This document shows positions 33,901 through 42,033 of a stretch of 64,000 nt of DNA, piece by piece. Location: NCBI GenBank assembly GCA_029203105.1, contig CP119318.1, positions 2,308,501 through 2,372,500 on the forward strand, read 5' to 3'. Each line of letters opens with the position of its first letter. The first letter of the stretch is position 1. The notes beneath the pieces were generated by a model. The model saw only the letters and a list, made by a program, of their open reading frames with translations. It was not told where the DNA came from and searched no databases. The position numbers were made by a program, and so were the translations under genes. The stretch is from Candidatus Kaistia colombiensis. GTDB lineage: Bacteria; Pseudomonadota; Alphaproteobacteria; Rhizobiales; Kaistiaceae.

Positions 33901-34626
33901 GTGAAACGGGAGAGCCCCCTCAGCTATCTGGAACCGTTGGAAACGCGGACGCGCGGCGTCGCCATTCTGGACGCCCTGGCCGATATGGTGGAGCGCGCCG
34001 GCGTGCAGATCGGCGACCGCCTGCCGCCGGAGGTAGCGCTCGCCCAGCAGCTCGGCGTTGGCCGTTCGACCATCCGCGAGGCGCTCAATCGCTGGCAAGG
34101 CCTCGGCATCATCCGGCGCCGCCGGGGCGACGGCACCTATCTCTCCGCCCGCGTGCGCACCTCGAAGAGCATGGTCCCGACCATGGTTCGGCTGGAGGGC
34201 GAGGCGCTGCTGCGCCTGATGGAGGTCCGCCGCGCCCTCGAAAACGACGTGGTGCGCCGGGCGACGATCCATGCGAGCGCCAAGCAGCGCGCCGAGATCC
34301 TGCGATTGTGCGACGTTCTGCTGATCGAGGTCGACGCGCGCCGACCCTGGCACAAGGTCGATGCGGAGTTCCACCGCGCCATCTACGATGCTTCGGGCAA
34401 TCCGATGTTTGGCGAGATCCTGTTTCGGCTCGATCAGGCCCTGGAGCGGTCAAGCGAGTCGCCGTTCGGCAGCGAGGAATTCGGCCTGGACTCGTTTCCG
34501 CTGCACCGTCCGCTCGCGGCGATGATCGCCAGTGCCGACCCCGACGGCGCGGTCGCAGCCGTCAACAAGATGCTCGATTCCGTCGAACACGAGATACGGA
34601 CGTTGATTGGCGGGGATCCGGGTTGA
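33901..34626 (+). CDS. GntR-family regulator (FadR subfamily)
   Basis: 241 residues, GTG start 8 bases after GGAGGAA. Winged helix at about 25-80: LPPEVALAQQLGVGRSTIREALNRWQGLGIIRRRRGDGTYLS. The C-terminal FCD helical domain (LLRLMEVRRALENDVVRRA, DAEFHRAIYDASGNP, LHRPLAAMIASADPDGA) keeps His/Asp ligand positions for a metal and an organic acid effector. It lies 50 bp after the aminotransferase and probably regulates the import operon. Confidence 0.93.
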   Translation: MKRESPLSYLEPLETRTRGVAILDALADMVERAGVQIGDRLPPEVALAQQLGVGRSTIREALNRWQGLGIIRRRRGDGTYLSARVRTSKSMVPTMVRLEGEALLRLMEVRRALENDVVRRATIHASAKQRAEILRLCDVLLIEVDARRPWHKVDAEFHRAIYDASGNPMFGEILFRLDQALERSSESPFGSEEFGLDSFPLHRPLAAMIASADPDGAVAAVNKMLDSVEHEIRTLIGGDPG

Positions 34627-34715
34627 CCCCAATGGACGTCGGGGCGCGTCTCCGGCTGGTCAGTGGACACAGCAGAATTCAGCCATTTTCGACCCGGTAG
34701 GTCATGGCTTCCCTC

Positions 34716-35600
34716 TTACTGGCAGCATGTCGCGCTATGGCTGCGCTGGTCGAGGAGCTTCACCAGAAGCTCGACCCGCGACGAGACCTCCAGCTTCTGA
34801 TAGGCGCGCTTGCGGTGGGTCTTGATCGTTTCGGTGCCGACCTGGAGCATCGCCGCGATCTCCCTTTCGCCGACGCCGGAGAGCAGCAGCCGCAGCACTT
34901 CCATTTCGCGCGAGGAAAGATTGTTGCTGCCGAGCTTCTTGAGCGCGGCGTGGATCGGATCCTCGCGGGTCTGCAAATGCAGCGTGCGGTTTTCCCAATG
35001 CCGCTGGCAGATCGCCATCAGCGAGGCCTGGATCGGTTCGATCGTGGAAAGATCCTGCGAGCTGAAGCCGCGATTTCCCGTGCGATAGAGCGCCACCTGG
35101 ACCGTGTCGCGGTCGGAGACGCGCAGCGCGATGTCCAGTTCCTTCAACCGCTTCGGCCAACCGGCGGTCAGGTAGCCGATCTCTTCCCCCGTATCGATCT
35201 CCAGGATCTCGGTCGCCGTCGACGGCTTGTCGAGCACCGGGATCTGCGCCAGCGTCTCCATCAGGTAGAAGCCGCTCTGGATCTGACGCCGGTGCAGCTG
35301 GAAGAACGGGCTGTGCCGGAAGGTGTGCTTTGCGTAGGAATCGAGTACGTCGCCGCCGATCCGTTCCGGCGACGAGGTCGAGCTGACTTCGACCAGCTGG
35401 TCGTCGTGATAGAGCGAGATCATCGCGAGGTCGAAGGAGATCAGCTCGCGCAGCGTCTCGGTCAGGTGGCGATCGAAGTCCGGCTGCTGCGAGGCGAGGA
35501 TCAGCCGCGCCAGGGCATCGTCCGACCGCCGCGTCGAAAGGGAACGGCCCGTCCGTGGCGCCGCCAGAGGCGAAATCGGTTTGAGGTTGGACGAGGACAT
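34716..35600 (-). CDS. LuxR-family transcriptional regulator
   Basis: 294 residues. The C-terminal GerE-type HTH is LSSREMEVLRLLLSGVGEREIAAMLQVGTETIKTHRKRAYQKLEV (about 228-272). The N-terminal 200 residues form an unknown sensing domain without the conserved Trp/Tyr/Asp set of acyl-homoserine-lactone receptors, so quorum sensing is unlikely. It is divergent from the amino acid ABC transporter, with a 216-bp shared promoter region. Its ribosome site is weak (GTAGAAAGA). Confidence 0.88.
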   Translation of the reverse strand: MSSSNLKPISPLAAPRTGRSLSTRRSDDALARLILASQQPDFDRHLTETLRELISFDLAMISLYHDDQLVEVSSTSSPERIGGDVLDSYAKHTFRHSPFFQLHRRQIQSGFYLMETLAQIPVLDKPSTATEILEIDTGEEIGYLTAGWPKRLKELDIALRVSDRDTVQVALYRTGNRGFSSQDLSTIEPIQASLMAICQRHWENRTLHLQTREDPIHAALKKLGSNNLSSREMEVLRLLLSGVGEREIAAMLQVGTETIKTHRKRAYQKLEVSSRVELLVKLLDQRSHSATCCQ

Positions 35601-35642
35601 TCTTTCTACCTTGCCTTCGAGCTCGGCCCCGCAGGGATTCAG

Positions 35643-35668
35643 CCGATTGGAAGGCCTTCGTCAATCGG
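35643..35668. promoter_or_regulatory. Palindromic operator candidate between luxR-type gene and ABC genes
   Basis: CCGATTG (35643-35649) pairs with CAATCGG (35662-35668) around the 10-bp palindrome GAAGGCCTTC (35650-35659), giving a nearly continuous dyad. It lies 43 bp before the LuxR-type start, so it may serve autoregulation. Confidence 0.5.
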
Positions 35669-35816
35669 AATCACCACTTCCATCCCTCAGCCGGCGTTGG
35701 GGCCGGGACGGAAGCGAGCTTCCCATGCGGCAGGTCCGTGTCCCCCCGCCGGAGGATATTTGTGGCCGATCCCGTCTGGTATGGAAGCCGCTCTGAAAGT
35801 TAACCGGGAGGATTCA

Positions 35817-36599
35817 ATGAACGCCAAGACCCTGCTTGCATCGGTATTCGTCATCGCCAGCGCCGGCATCGCCCAGGCCGCCGATCCGATCATCGTCGCG
35901 ACGAACATCGCCAACGTCCCGTTCGAATTCCAGGACGGCAGTGGCACGCTGATGGGCTTCGAAGTCGACATCATGCGCCTCGTCGGCGAAAAGCTCGGCC
36001 GTCCGGTCGAATTCCAGGAAATCCCGTTCCAGAGCCTGTTCGCCGCCGTGCAGTCGAGCCGCTCGGACGTCGCCATCGGCTCGATCACCATCACGCCGAA
36101 GCGGCTTGAATCGGTCGCCTTCACCCAGCCCGTCTTCGACGCGGACCAGTGCCTGACCGTCGGCGCCAAGAGCGGCATCGAGGGCGTCGAGGGCATGGAA
36201 GGCAAGGCGCTCGCCGTCATCACCGGCACCACCGGCGAGATCTGGGCGACCGACAACGAGGGCAAGCTGAAGTTCGGTTCGGTCAGCCGCTACGAGGGCA
36301 ACCAGGATCCGATGATGGACATCGCGACCGGTCGCGTCGATGGCTTCGTCCATGATTGCCCGATCGACGCCTACTACATCAAGGACAAGCCGCAGTTCAA
36401 AATCGTCGCCACCATCCCGACGAACGAGCAGTTCGGCCTGATGCTGCCGAAGAACAGCCCCTTGCTCGACGACGTCAACAAGGTCATCACCGAGCTCAAG
36501 GAAGGCGGCCAGATGGCCGAGCTGCATGAAAAGTGGTTCGGCATGGCTCCGGCCAAGGATTCCAGCACCGTGAAGGTCCTGCCAGTCCCGGCGCTCTGA
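35817..36599 (+). CDS. Amino acid ABC transporter substrate-binding protein (SBP_bac_3)
   Basis: 260 residues from the ATG after CGGGAGGATTCA; the frame is open far upstream but that part is the shadow of the divergent regulator. Signal peptide 1-21 (ending AQA). Family 3 binding protein: PFEFQDGSGTLMGFEVDIMRLVGEKLGRPVEFQEIPFQSLFAAVQSSRSDVAIGSITITPKR is diagnostic. VSRYEGNQDPMMDIATGRVDGFVHD lines the second lobe. It probably binds a polar amino acid. A hairpin follows. Confidence 0.95.
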   Translation: MNAKTLLASVFVIASAGIAQAADPIIVATNIANVPFEFQDGSGTLMGFEVDIMRLVGEKLGRPVEFQEIPFQSLFAAVQSSRSDVAIGSITITPKRLESVAFTQPVFDADQCLTVGAKSGIEGVEGMEGKALAVITGTTGEIWATDNEGKLKFGSVSRYEGNQDPMMDIATGRVDGFVHDCPIDAYYIKDKPQFKIVATIPTNEQFGLMLPKNSPLLDDVNKVITELKEGGQMAELHEKWFGMAPAKDSSTVKVLPVPAL

Positions 36600-36621
36600 A
36601 CCCTTCCCCCATCCCAATAAA

Positions 36622-36650
36622 GTCCGGCCTGCCCGATCGGCGGGCCGGAC
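36622..36650 (+). other. Intercistronic hairpin after the amino-acid-binding protein gene
   Basis: GTCCGGCC and GGCCGGAC pair around TGCCCGATCGGCG, whose inner part can pair further (GCC/GGC). It lies 23 bp after the stop and has no T tract; probable mRNA-stabilising stem. Confidence 0.65.
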
Positions 36651-36669
36651 CTGTATCCGAGGGGGTCGC

Positions 36670-37338
36670 ATGGACCTGATTACGACGTTCTTCAACATCG
36701 ATGTGCTGCGGCAGGCGGCGCCGCTGCTGCTGCGGGGCTTCTGGCTGACCATCCTGCTCGGCCTCACCAGCCTCGTCATCTCGCTGTCGCTCGGCCTGGT
36801 CGTGGTGCTGATCCGGCTCTATGCGCCGAAGCCGATCCGCTTTCTGGCGATCGCCTATATCGATCTCTTCCGCGCGCTGCCGCTGCTGGTCCTGCTGATC
36901 CTCGTCTACTATGCGCTGCCCTTCGTCGGCATCCGGCTTTCCTCGTTCTGGGCGGCGACGGCCGCGCTGTCGCTGGTTGCCTCCGCCTATATGGCCGAGA
37001 CGTTCCGTGCCGGCATCGAGGCGGTGCCGCGGGGCCAGTTCGAGGCGGCCCAGACGCTGGGCTTCAGCTGGCCGCGCATGATGGCCGACATCATCCTGCC
37101 GCAGGCCATGCGCCTCGTCGTTCCGCCGACCACCGGCGTCTCGATCGGCCTGATCAAGGACACGGCGCTCGCCTCGGTGGTGGCGATGCCTGACCTGCTC
37201 AAGCAGGCGACGCAGACGCAGGCCTTCTATGCCAATCCGTCGCCGCTCGTGGGCGCCGCCCTTCTGTATCTGATCCTGCTGCTGCCGCTGGTGCGTCTCG
37301 TCAGCGTCCTCGAAGCTCGCCAGAAGCGTTCGCGCTGA
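36670..37338 (+). CDS. Amino acid ABC transporter permease
   Basis: 222 residues, about five membrane helices, His/Glu/Gln/Arg (HEQRx) family. YIDLFRALPLLVLLILVYYALPFVG and the EAA loop GIEAVPRGQFEAAQTLGFSWPRMMADIILPQAMRLVVPP are diagnostic. Ribosome site GAGGGGG. Only one permease gene is present, so it should form a homodimer. Confidence 0.95.
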   Translation: MDLITTFFNIDVLRQAAPLLLRGFWLTILLGLTSLVISLSLGLVVVLIRLYAPKPIRFLAIAYIDLFRALPLLVLLILVYYALPFVGIRLSSFWAATAALSLVASAYMAETFRAGIEAVPRGQFEAAQTLGFSWPRMMADIILPQAMRLVVPPTTGVSIGLIKDTALASVVAMPDLLKQATQTQAFYANPSPLVGAALLYLILLLPLVRLVSVLEARQKRSR

Positions 37339-37367
37339 TGGTCGCCCGCAATCCAGGAGCAACCGCC

Positions 37368-38135
37368 ATGAGCCAGAACCCGGCTTCGACTTCGGGCACC
37401 GATCCCATCATCACCATGCGCAAGGTGGAGAAGCACTACCAGAATTTCCACGCGCTTCGGGACGTCAACCTCGACGTCCGCCGTGGCGAGGTCATCGCGA
37501 TCATCGGGCCGTCCGGCTCGGGCAAGTCGACGCTGATCCGCTGCATCAACCGGCTGGAGACCATCTCGTCGGGCGAGATCGTCGTCGACGGCGCCAAGGT
37601 GGAGGAGGGCAAGAACCTCGCCTTCGTGCGGGCCGAGGTCGGCATGGTGTTCCAGCAGTTCAACCTGTTCCCGCATATGAGCGTTCTGCGCAACGTGGCG
37701 ATCGCGCCGATCCGCGTGCGCGGTATTCCCAAGGCGGAAGCCGAGAAGCGGGCGCGGCAATTGCTGGAGCGCGTCGGTCTGTCCGACCACGTGGACAAGT
37801 ATCCCGATCAGCTTTCCGGCGGCCAGCAGCAGCGCGTCGCGATCGCCCGCGCGCTTGCGATGGAGCCGCTGGTCCTGCTGTTCGACGAGCCGACCTCGGC
37901 GCTCGACCCAGAAATGGTCGGCGAGGTGCTCGACGTGATGCAGAGCCTGGCCGCGACCGGTGTCACCATGCTGGTCGTGACGCACGAAATGGGCTTCGCC
38001 CGTCGCGTGGCCGACCGCGTCGTCTTCATGGAGGCCGGCCAGATCATCGAGCAGGGCGCCCCGAATGACCTCTTCGACAATCCGCAAACCGACCGCGCCC
38101 GCGCCTTCCTCAGCGCGATCATGCACGGCGACTGA
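37368..38135 (+). CDS. Amino acid ABC transporter ATP-binding protein
   Basis: 255 residues from the ATG 7 bases after AGGAG (an in-frame ATG at 37338 overlaps the permease stop but has a poorer site). Walker A IIGPSGSGKSTLIRCINRLE, Q-loop MVFQQFNLFPHMSVL, signature LSGGQQQRVAIARAL, Walker B LLFDEPTSALDPEMVGEVL. Typical GlnQ/HisP-type subunit completing the importer at 35817-37338. Confidence 0.95.
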   Translation: MSQNPASTSGTDPIITMRKVEKHYQNFHALRDVNLDVRRGEVIAIIGPSGSGKSTLIRCINRLETISSGEIVVDGAKVEEGKNLAFVRAEVGMVFQQFNLFPHMSVLRNVAIAPIRVRGIPKAEAEKRARQLLERVGLSDHVDKYPDQLSGGQQQRVAIARALAMEPLVLLFDEPTSALDPEMVGEVLDVMQSLAATGVTMLVVTHEMGFARRVADRVVFMEAGQIIEQGAPNDLFDNPQTDRARAFLSAIMHGD

Positions 38136-38168
38136 GCCTGACTGCCTCCCTTACGAAAGCTCCGCAAG

Positions 38169-39341
38169 ATGATGGATACCACCGTTGAAGCGCGGCCCGC
38201 CGTCCGCGCGCTGTCCAGTTCGCTGATCCGCGAGGTCGCCAACGCCGCGATGGGCAAGGCCGACGTGCTGCCCTTCTGGTTCGGCGAATCCGACCGGGCG
38301 ACCGCGCAGTTCATCCGCGATGCGGCGGCGGCGTCGCTGGCCGGTGGCGAGACCTTCTATTCGCAGAACCTCGGCCGTCCCTATCTGCGCGAGGCGATCT
38401 CCGCCTATCTGACCGACCTGCATGGCCGCTCGATCCCGGTCGAGCGCATCGTCGCGACGGGTTCGGGCATGACCGGCCTGCAGATCGCCAACCAGCTCGT
38501 GCTGTCGCCGGGCGACCGCGTGGTGGTGGTGACGCCGCTCTGGCCCAACATCAGCGAGGCGCCGCTGATCCTCGGCGCCACGGTCGACCGGGTGTCGCTC
38601 TCGGTCGAGAACGGCCGCTGGACGCTCGATGTCGACAAGCTGATCGCGGCGTTGACGCCCGACACGCGCATGGTCATCATTAACTCGCCGAACAATCCGA
38701 CCGGCTGGATGATTGACGACGAGAGCATCGCGGCGATCCTGGCCCATTGCCGCAAGCACGGCATCTGGGTGCTGGCGGACGACGTCTATGAGCGGCTGGT
38801 CTATGACCCGGCGCCGCGCTCGGCCCCGTCCTTCCTGCGCCATTACCAGGAGGGGGACCGGATCCTCTCGGTCAACAGCTTCTCCAAGGCCTGGTCGATG
38901 ACCGGCTGGCGCGCCGGCTGGATCGTCCTGCCCGAGACGCTCGCCCGCGATGCGACCAAGCTCGTCGAATACAATTTCTCCTGCATCTTCGAGCCGACGC
39001 AGCGCGCCGCCGCCGCCGCCATCCAGCATGGCGAGGAAGAGGTCGCACGGATGCGCGCGCAGATGGTCAGCACGCGTGAATTCCTGGTCGAGGGGCTGCG
39101 GAAGCTGAACCGCGTCAGCGTCCCCGATGCCGGCGGGGCGATGTACGCCTTCCTGAAGATCGAGGGTTACGACGACTCGCTCGAACTGGCGCAGCGCCTG
39201 GTACGCGAGACCGGCCTCGGCCTCGCCCCCGGCCGAGCCTTCGGCCCGGAAGGCGAGGGCTGGCTGCGCTGGTGCCATGCGACCTCCGAGGCGAAGCTCG
39301 AACAAGGCCTCGCCCGCCTCAGCGACTTCCTGCGCAAGTAG
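38169..39341 (+). CDS. Class I aminotransferase
   Basis: 390 residues; start at 38169 or the adjacent ATG at 38172. PLP-fold type I aspartate-aminotransferase family: VIINSPNNPTGWMIDDE, VLADDVYERLVYD, SVNSFSKAWSMTGWRAGWIV with the Schiff-base Lys, and a C-terminal carboxylate Arg in LRWCHATSEAKLE. It follows the amino acid importer by 33 bp and probably deaminates the imported amino acid. A bidirectional terminator follows. Confidence 0.93.
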   Translation: MMDTTVEARPAVRALSSSLIREVANAAMGKADVLPFWFGESDRATAQFIRDAAAASLAGGETFYSQNLGRPYLREAISAYLTDLHGRSIPVERIVATGSGMTGLQIANQLVLSPGDRVVVVTPLWPNISEAPLILGATVDRVSLSVENGRWTLDVDKLIAALTPDTRMVIINSPNNPTGWMIDDESIAAILAHCRKHGIWVLADDVYERLVYDPAPRSAPSFLRHYQEGDRILSVNSFSKAWSMTGWRAGWIVLPETLARDATKLVEYNFSCIFEPTQRAAAAAIQHGEEEVARMRAQMVSTREFLVEGLRKLNRVSVPDAGGAMYAFLKIEGYDDSLELAQRLVRETGLGLAPGRAFGPEGEGWLRWCHATSEAKLEQGLARLSDFLRK

Positions 39342-39367
39342 GACTGCCGCGAATTTCGCGTCAGATC

Positions 39368-39396
39368 GAAAGCCGGCCCCCTCAGGGCCGGCTTTC
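39368..39396. terminator. Bidirectional terminator between convergent genes
   Basis: GAAAGCCGGCCC and GGGCCGGCTTTC (12 bp exact) enclose CCTCA. The stem lies between the class I aminotransferase stop and the MocR-type stop and overlaps the latter's 3' end. Confidence 0.8.
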
Positions 39397-40797
39397 TGCT
39401 TTCGCGGCGTCCCGGATGGCCGCTCTGAGCACGGTGAAGACGCGCTCATCCTGGCATTGCGAGACGTTGAAACGCAGGAAAACGCCGGCCGATTGGGCGA
39501 CGCTGAAGGCGTTGCCGGGCGCCAGCACGATCTTCTGCGACAGCGCCGCCCGGGCCACCGCCGAGGCCTCGATGCCGTCGGGCAACCGGCACCAGAGGAA
39601 CATGCCGGCCTGCGGCTCGATCCACGGCTCCAGGCCGAGATCGCGCAGCTTCGCGCCAACCTCCGCCCGCGCGCGCGACAGCCGCAGGCGCAGCGTTTCG
39701 AGATGCTTGCGATAGCTGCCGTCGCGCAGCACGGCGAGCGTCACCTCGGCATTGAGGCGGCCGGCGCCGAAGGTGGTGGCGATCTTCAGATCCACCAGCC
39801 CGTCGATCCAGTCGGGGCGGGTGGCGATGAAACCGCAGCGCGCCGAGGCCGACAGCGTCTTCGAGAAGCTGCCGATCTGGACCACCCGCTGCAGTCCGTC
39901 GAAGGCGGCGAGGCGCGGCGCCGGCTGGCTTTCGAAATCGGCGAAGATGTCGTCCTCGACGATGGTGAGCGCGAACTGGTCGGCGAGCTTCAGCACGCGA
40001 TGCGCCGTGACGGGCGAGAGCGTCGCGCCGGTCGGATTGTGGATCGCCGAATTGGTGATGTAGAGCCGCGGCCGGCGCTCGGCGCAGACCTTCGCGAAGG
40101 CGTCCAGATCAGGGCCGTTCGGCGTATAGGGCACGCTGACCATCGTGACGCGATGCGCCCGCAGCAAAGCCTGGAAATTGAAATAGCAGGGGTCGTCGAC
40201 CAGCACGACATCGCCCGGCTCGACCAGGAAGCGGCAGATCAGGTCGATGCTCTGCGTGCCCGAATCCGTCAGCAGGATCTGGTCGGGCGATGCCTCGACG
40301 CCTTTTTCCGACAGGCGCCGGCCGATCAGCTGGCGCAGCGGCGCGAGGCCAAGGGGCGTTCCATAGTCGGAAAGCGCGGCGCTGTCGGCGCGGGCGAGGC
40401 CGCGCAAGACCCGGCGCAGCCCGTCCTCCGGAAACCATGGGGGCGGCAGCCAGCCGCAACCGGGCTTCAGATCGTCGTCGCCCGCCTCGAGCGACTGACG
40501 CGACACCCAGAGCGGGTCGATGGCGCGGTCGAGCTTCGGGCCGATTTCCGAAAGCGCCAGCGGCGCCGTCTGGCTGGCGACATAGAAGCCGGAGCCGGGC
40601 CGCGACTGGATCGCGCCCTCGGCGACGAGGCGCTCATAAGCGTCCGCCACCGTCGAGGTCGAGACCTGCTGGCTCTGCGCCAGCGCGCGGATCGAGGGCA
40701 GCCTGGCGCCGGCGATCAGGCTGCGATTGGCGATGCGCTGCCGGATCACGGTCATCACGCGCGCCGTCAGCGGGCCGCCGCCCGGCTCAAGGCTCAT
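39382..40797 (-). CDS. MocR-type GntR/aminotransferase regulator
   Basis: 471 residues from the ATG 8 bases after CGGAG. Residues 5-75 are a GntR winged helix (LPSIRALAQSQQVSTSTVADAYERLVAEGAIQSRPGSGFYVAS). The rest is a class I aminotransferase-like domain with NPTGATLSPVTAHRVL, IVEDDIFADFE and QIGSFSKTLSASARCGF carrying the PLP Lys. MocR regulators sense PLP or amino-acid aldimines. It is divergent from an EamA transporter and probably controls it through the palindrome at 40820. Confidence 0.94.
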   Translation of the reverse strand: MSLEPGGGPLTARVMTVIRQRIANRSLIAGARLPSIRALAQSQQVSTSTVADAYERLVAEGAIQSRPGSGFYVASQTAPLALSEIGPKLDRAIDPLWVSRQSLEAGDDDLKPGCGWLPPPWFPEDGLRRVLRGLARADSAALSDYGTPLGLAPLRQLIGRRLSEKGVEASPDQILLTDSGTQSIDLICRFLVEPGDVVLVDDPCYFNFQALLRAHRVTMVSVPYTPNGPDLDAFAKVCAERRPRLYITNSAIHNPTGATLSPVTAHRVLKLADQFALTIVEDDIFADFESQPAPRLAAFDGLQRVVQIGSFSKTLSASARCGFIATRPDWIDGLVDLKIATTFGAGRLNAEVTLAVLRDGSYRKHLETLRLRLSRARAEVGAKLRDLGLEPWIEPQAGMFLWCRLPDGIEASAVARAALSQKIVLAPGNAFSVAQSAGVFLRFNVSQCQDERVFTVLRAAIRDAAKAESRP

Positions 40798-40819
40798 CTG
40801 TATTGCTCCGCACGCCATG

Positions 40820-40837
40820 ACAGTTTGTTCAAACTGT
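40820..40837. promoter_or_regulatory. Palindromic operator of the MocR-type regulator
   Basis: ACAGTTTGTTCAAACTGT has perfect 8-bp arms around TT, 23 bp before the regulator start and 71 bp before the divergent transporter start. Spacing and symmetry fit a GntR-type dimer site. Confidence 0.7.
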
Positions 40838-40908
40838 ATCGCTCTGTCTCTGGCACGGAAAGTCCTTTGCGCGCATTCAGTCGACCACGATCTCGGAACA
40901 GGTGCGAC

Positions 40909-41772
40909 ATGGACAAGGCGACGGGCGGCTGGATCAGCGGATTTATCGGCGTGCTCATCTTCAGCGGTTCGCTGCCGGCGACCCGCATGGCCGTGCTGCA
41001 GTTCGACCCGATCTTCCTCACCGTGGCGCGGGCGACCATCGCCGGCACTCTGGCGCTCGTGCTGTTGCTGCTGATGAAGCAGAAGCGCCCGAGCGGCCGT
41101 GACCTCGCAGCGCTCGCGGTCGTGGCCGGCGGTGTCGTGCTCGGCTTCCCGCTGCTGACGGCGCTGGCGCTGCAGCATGTCACCTCGGCGCATTCGATCG
41201 TCTTCATCGGCCTGCTGCCGCTCGCGACCGCGATCTTCGGCGTCCTGCGCGGCGGCGAGCGGCCGCGCCCCGCCTTCTGGATCTTCTCGGGCCTCGGCAG
41301 CGCCGCCGTCGCCGGCTTCGCCCTGTCGCAGGGGCTGACGGCCTCGCCGACCGGCGACCTCTTGATGCTGGCGGCGGTCCTCGTCTGCGGCCTCGGCTAT
41401 GCCGAAGGGGCCAGGCTGTCGCGCACGCTCGGCGGCTGGCAGGTGATCTCCTGGGCGCTGGTGCTGTCGCTGCCGGTCATGCTCGTCGTGGCGCTCTATT
41501 GCCGGCCGGCCACCTTTGACGGCATCGCCGCGCCGGCCTGGCTCGGCCTCGGCTATGTGTCGCTGTTCAGCATGCTGATCGGCTTCGTCTTCTGGTATCG
41601 CGGCCTGGCGCTGGGCGGCATCGCCGCCGTCGGCCAGCTGCAATTGCTGCAGCCGATCTTCGGCCTGGCGCTCGCCGCCTGGCTGCTGGGCGAGCCGGTG
41701 AGCTGGGCCATGCTGGTCGTGACGCTCGCGGTCATCGCCTGCGTCGCCGGCGCAAGGCGGTTCGCCCGCTGA
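40909..41772 (+). CDS. EamA-family (DMT) exporter
   Basis: 287 residues from the ATG at 40909. Ten hydrophobic helices in two homologous halves; FIGVLIFSGSLPATRMAVLQFDPIFLTVARATIAG and the second half WLGLGYVSLFSMLIGFVFWYRGLALGGIAAVGQLQLLQPIFGLALAAWLLGE are diagnostic of 10-TMS drug/metabolite exporters. Divergent from the MocR-type regulator, so it probably exports an amino acid or related amine. Confidence 0.93.
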   Translation: MDKATGGWISGFIGVLIFSGSLPATRMAVLQFDPIFLTVARATIAGTLALVLLLLMKQKRPSGRDLAALAVVAGGVVLGFPLLTALALQHVTSAHSIVFIGLLPLATAIFGVLRGGERPRPAFWIFSGLGSAAVAGFALSQGLTASPTGDLLMLAAVLVCGLGYAEGARLSRTLGGWQVISWALVLSLPVMLVVALYCRPATFDGIAAPAWLGLGYVSLFSMLIGFVFWYRGLALGGIAAVGQLQLLQPIFGLALAAWLLGEPVSWAMLVVTLAVIACVAGARRFAR

Positions 41773-41777
41773 GAAGA

Positions 41778-41894
41778 CCCTCACCCCAGCCCTCTCCCGC
41801 GCGCGGGAGAGGGGGCGATCCAGCCAAGCTCCCCCATCGCCACGACACCGGCCGAAAAGCCCTCGCCCGCTTGCGGGAGAGGGTTGGGTGAGGG
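41778..41894. repeat. REP-like inverted element
   Basis: CCCTCACCCCAGCCCTCTCC at 41778 faces GGGAGAGGGTTGGGTGAGGG at 41875-41894. Inside, CCCTCTCCCGC/GCGGGAGAGGG (41790-41813) and CCCTCGCCCGC/GCGGGAGAGGG (41860-41883) form two more stems. This CCCTCTCCCGC-type pair is a widespread extragenic repeat in proteobacteria. Confidence 0.8.
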
Positions 41895-42033
41895 CCTTGC
41901 TTGCCGACGCCCCGCAGGAAACCCGGCGACAGATCGTTCACCGAAGCCCGCGTGGCGGGGCAGGGGCGGCTCGCCTACATTCGTTTCCGAAACGAGCGCG
42001 CCTTTCGCGCTCCGCAAAGAACGGGAGACCCCC

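Noticed and set aside
34704..35816. Extension of the amino-acid-binding protein upstream of 35817
   Set aside because: It runs antisense through the LuxR-type gene and would bury the signal peptide inside the protein.
39277..40908. Plus-strand frame that would extend the EamA transporter N-terminus by about 540 codons
   Set aside because: It is the antisense of the MocR-type gene; the true exporter begins at 40909 with its first membrane helix.
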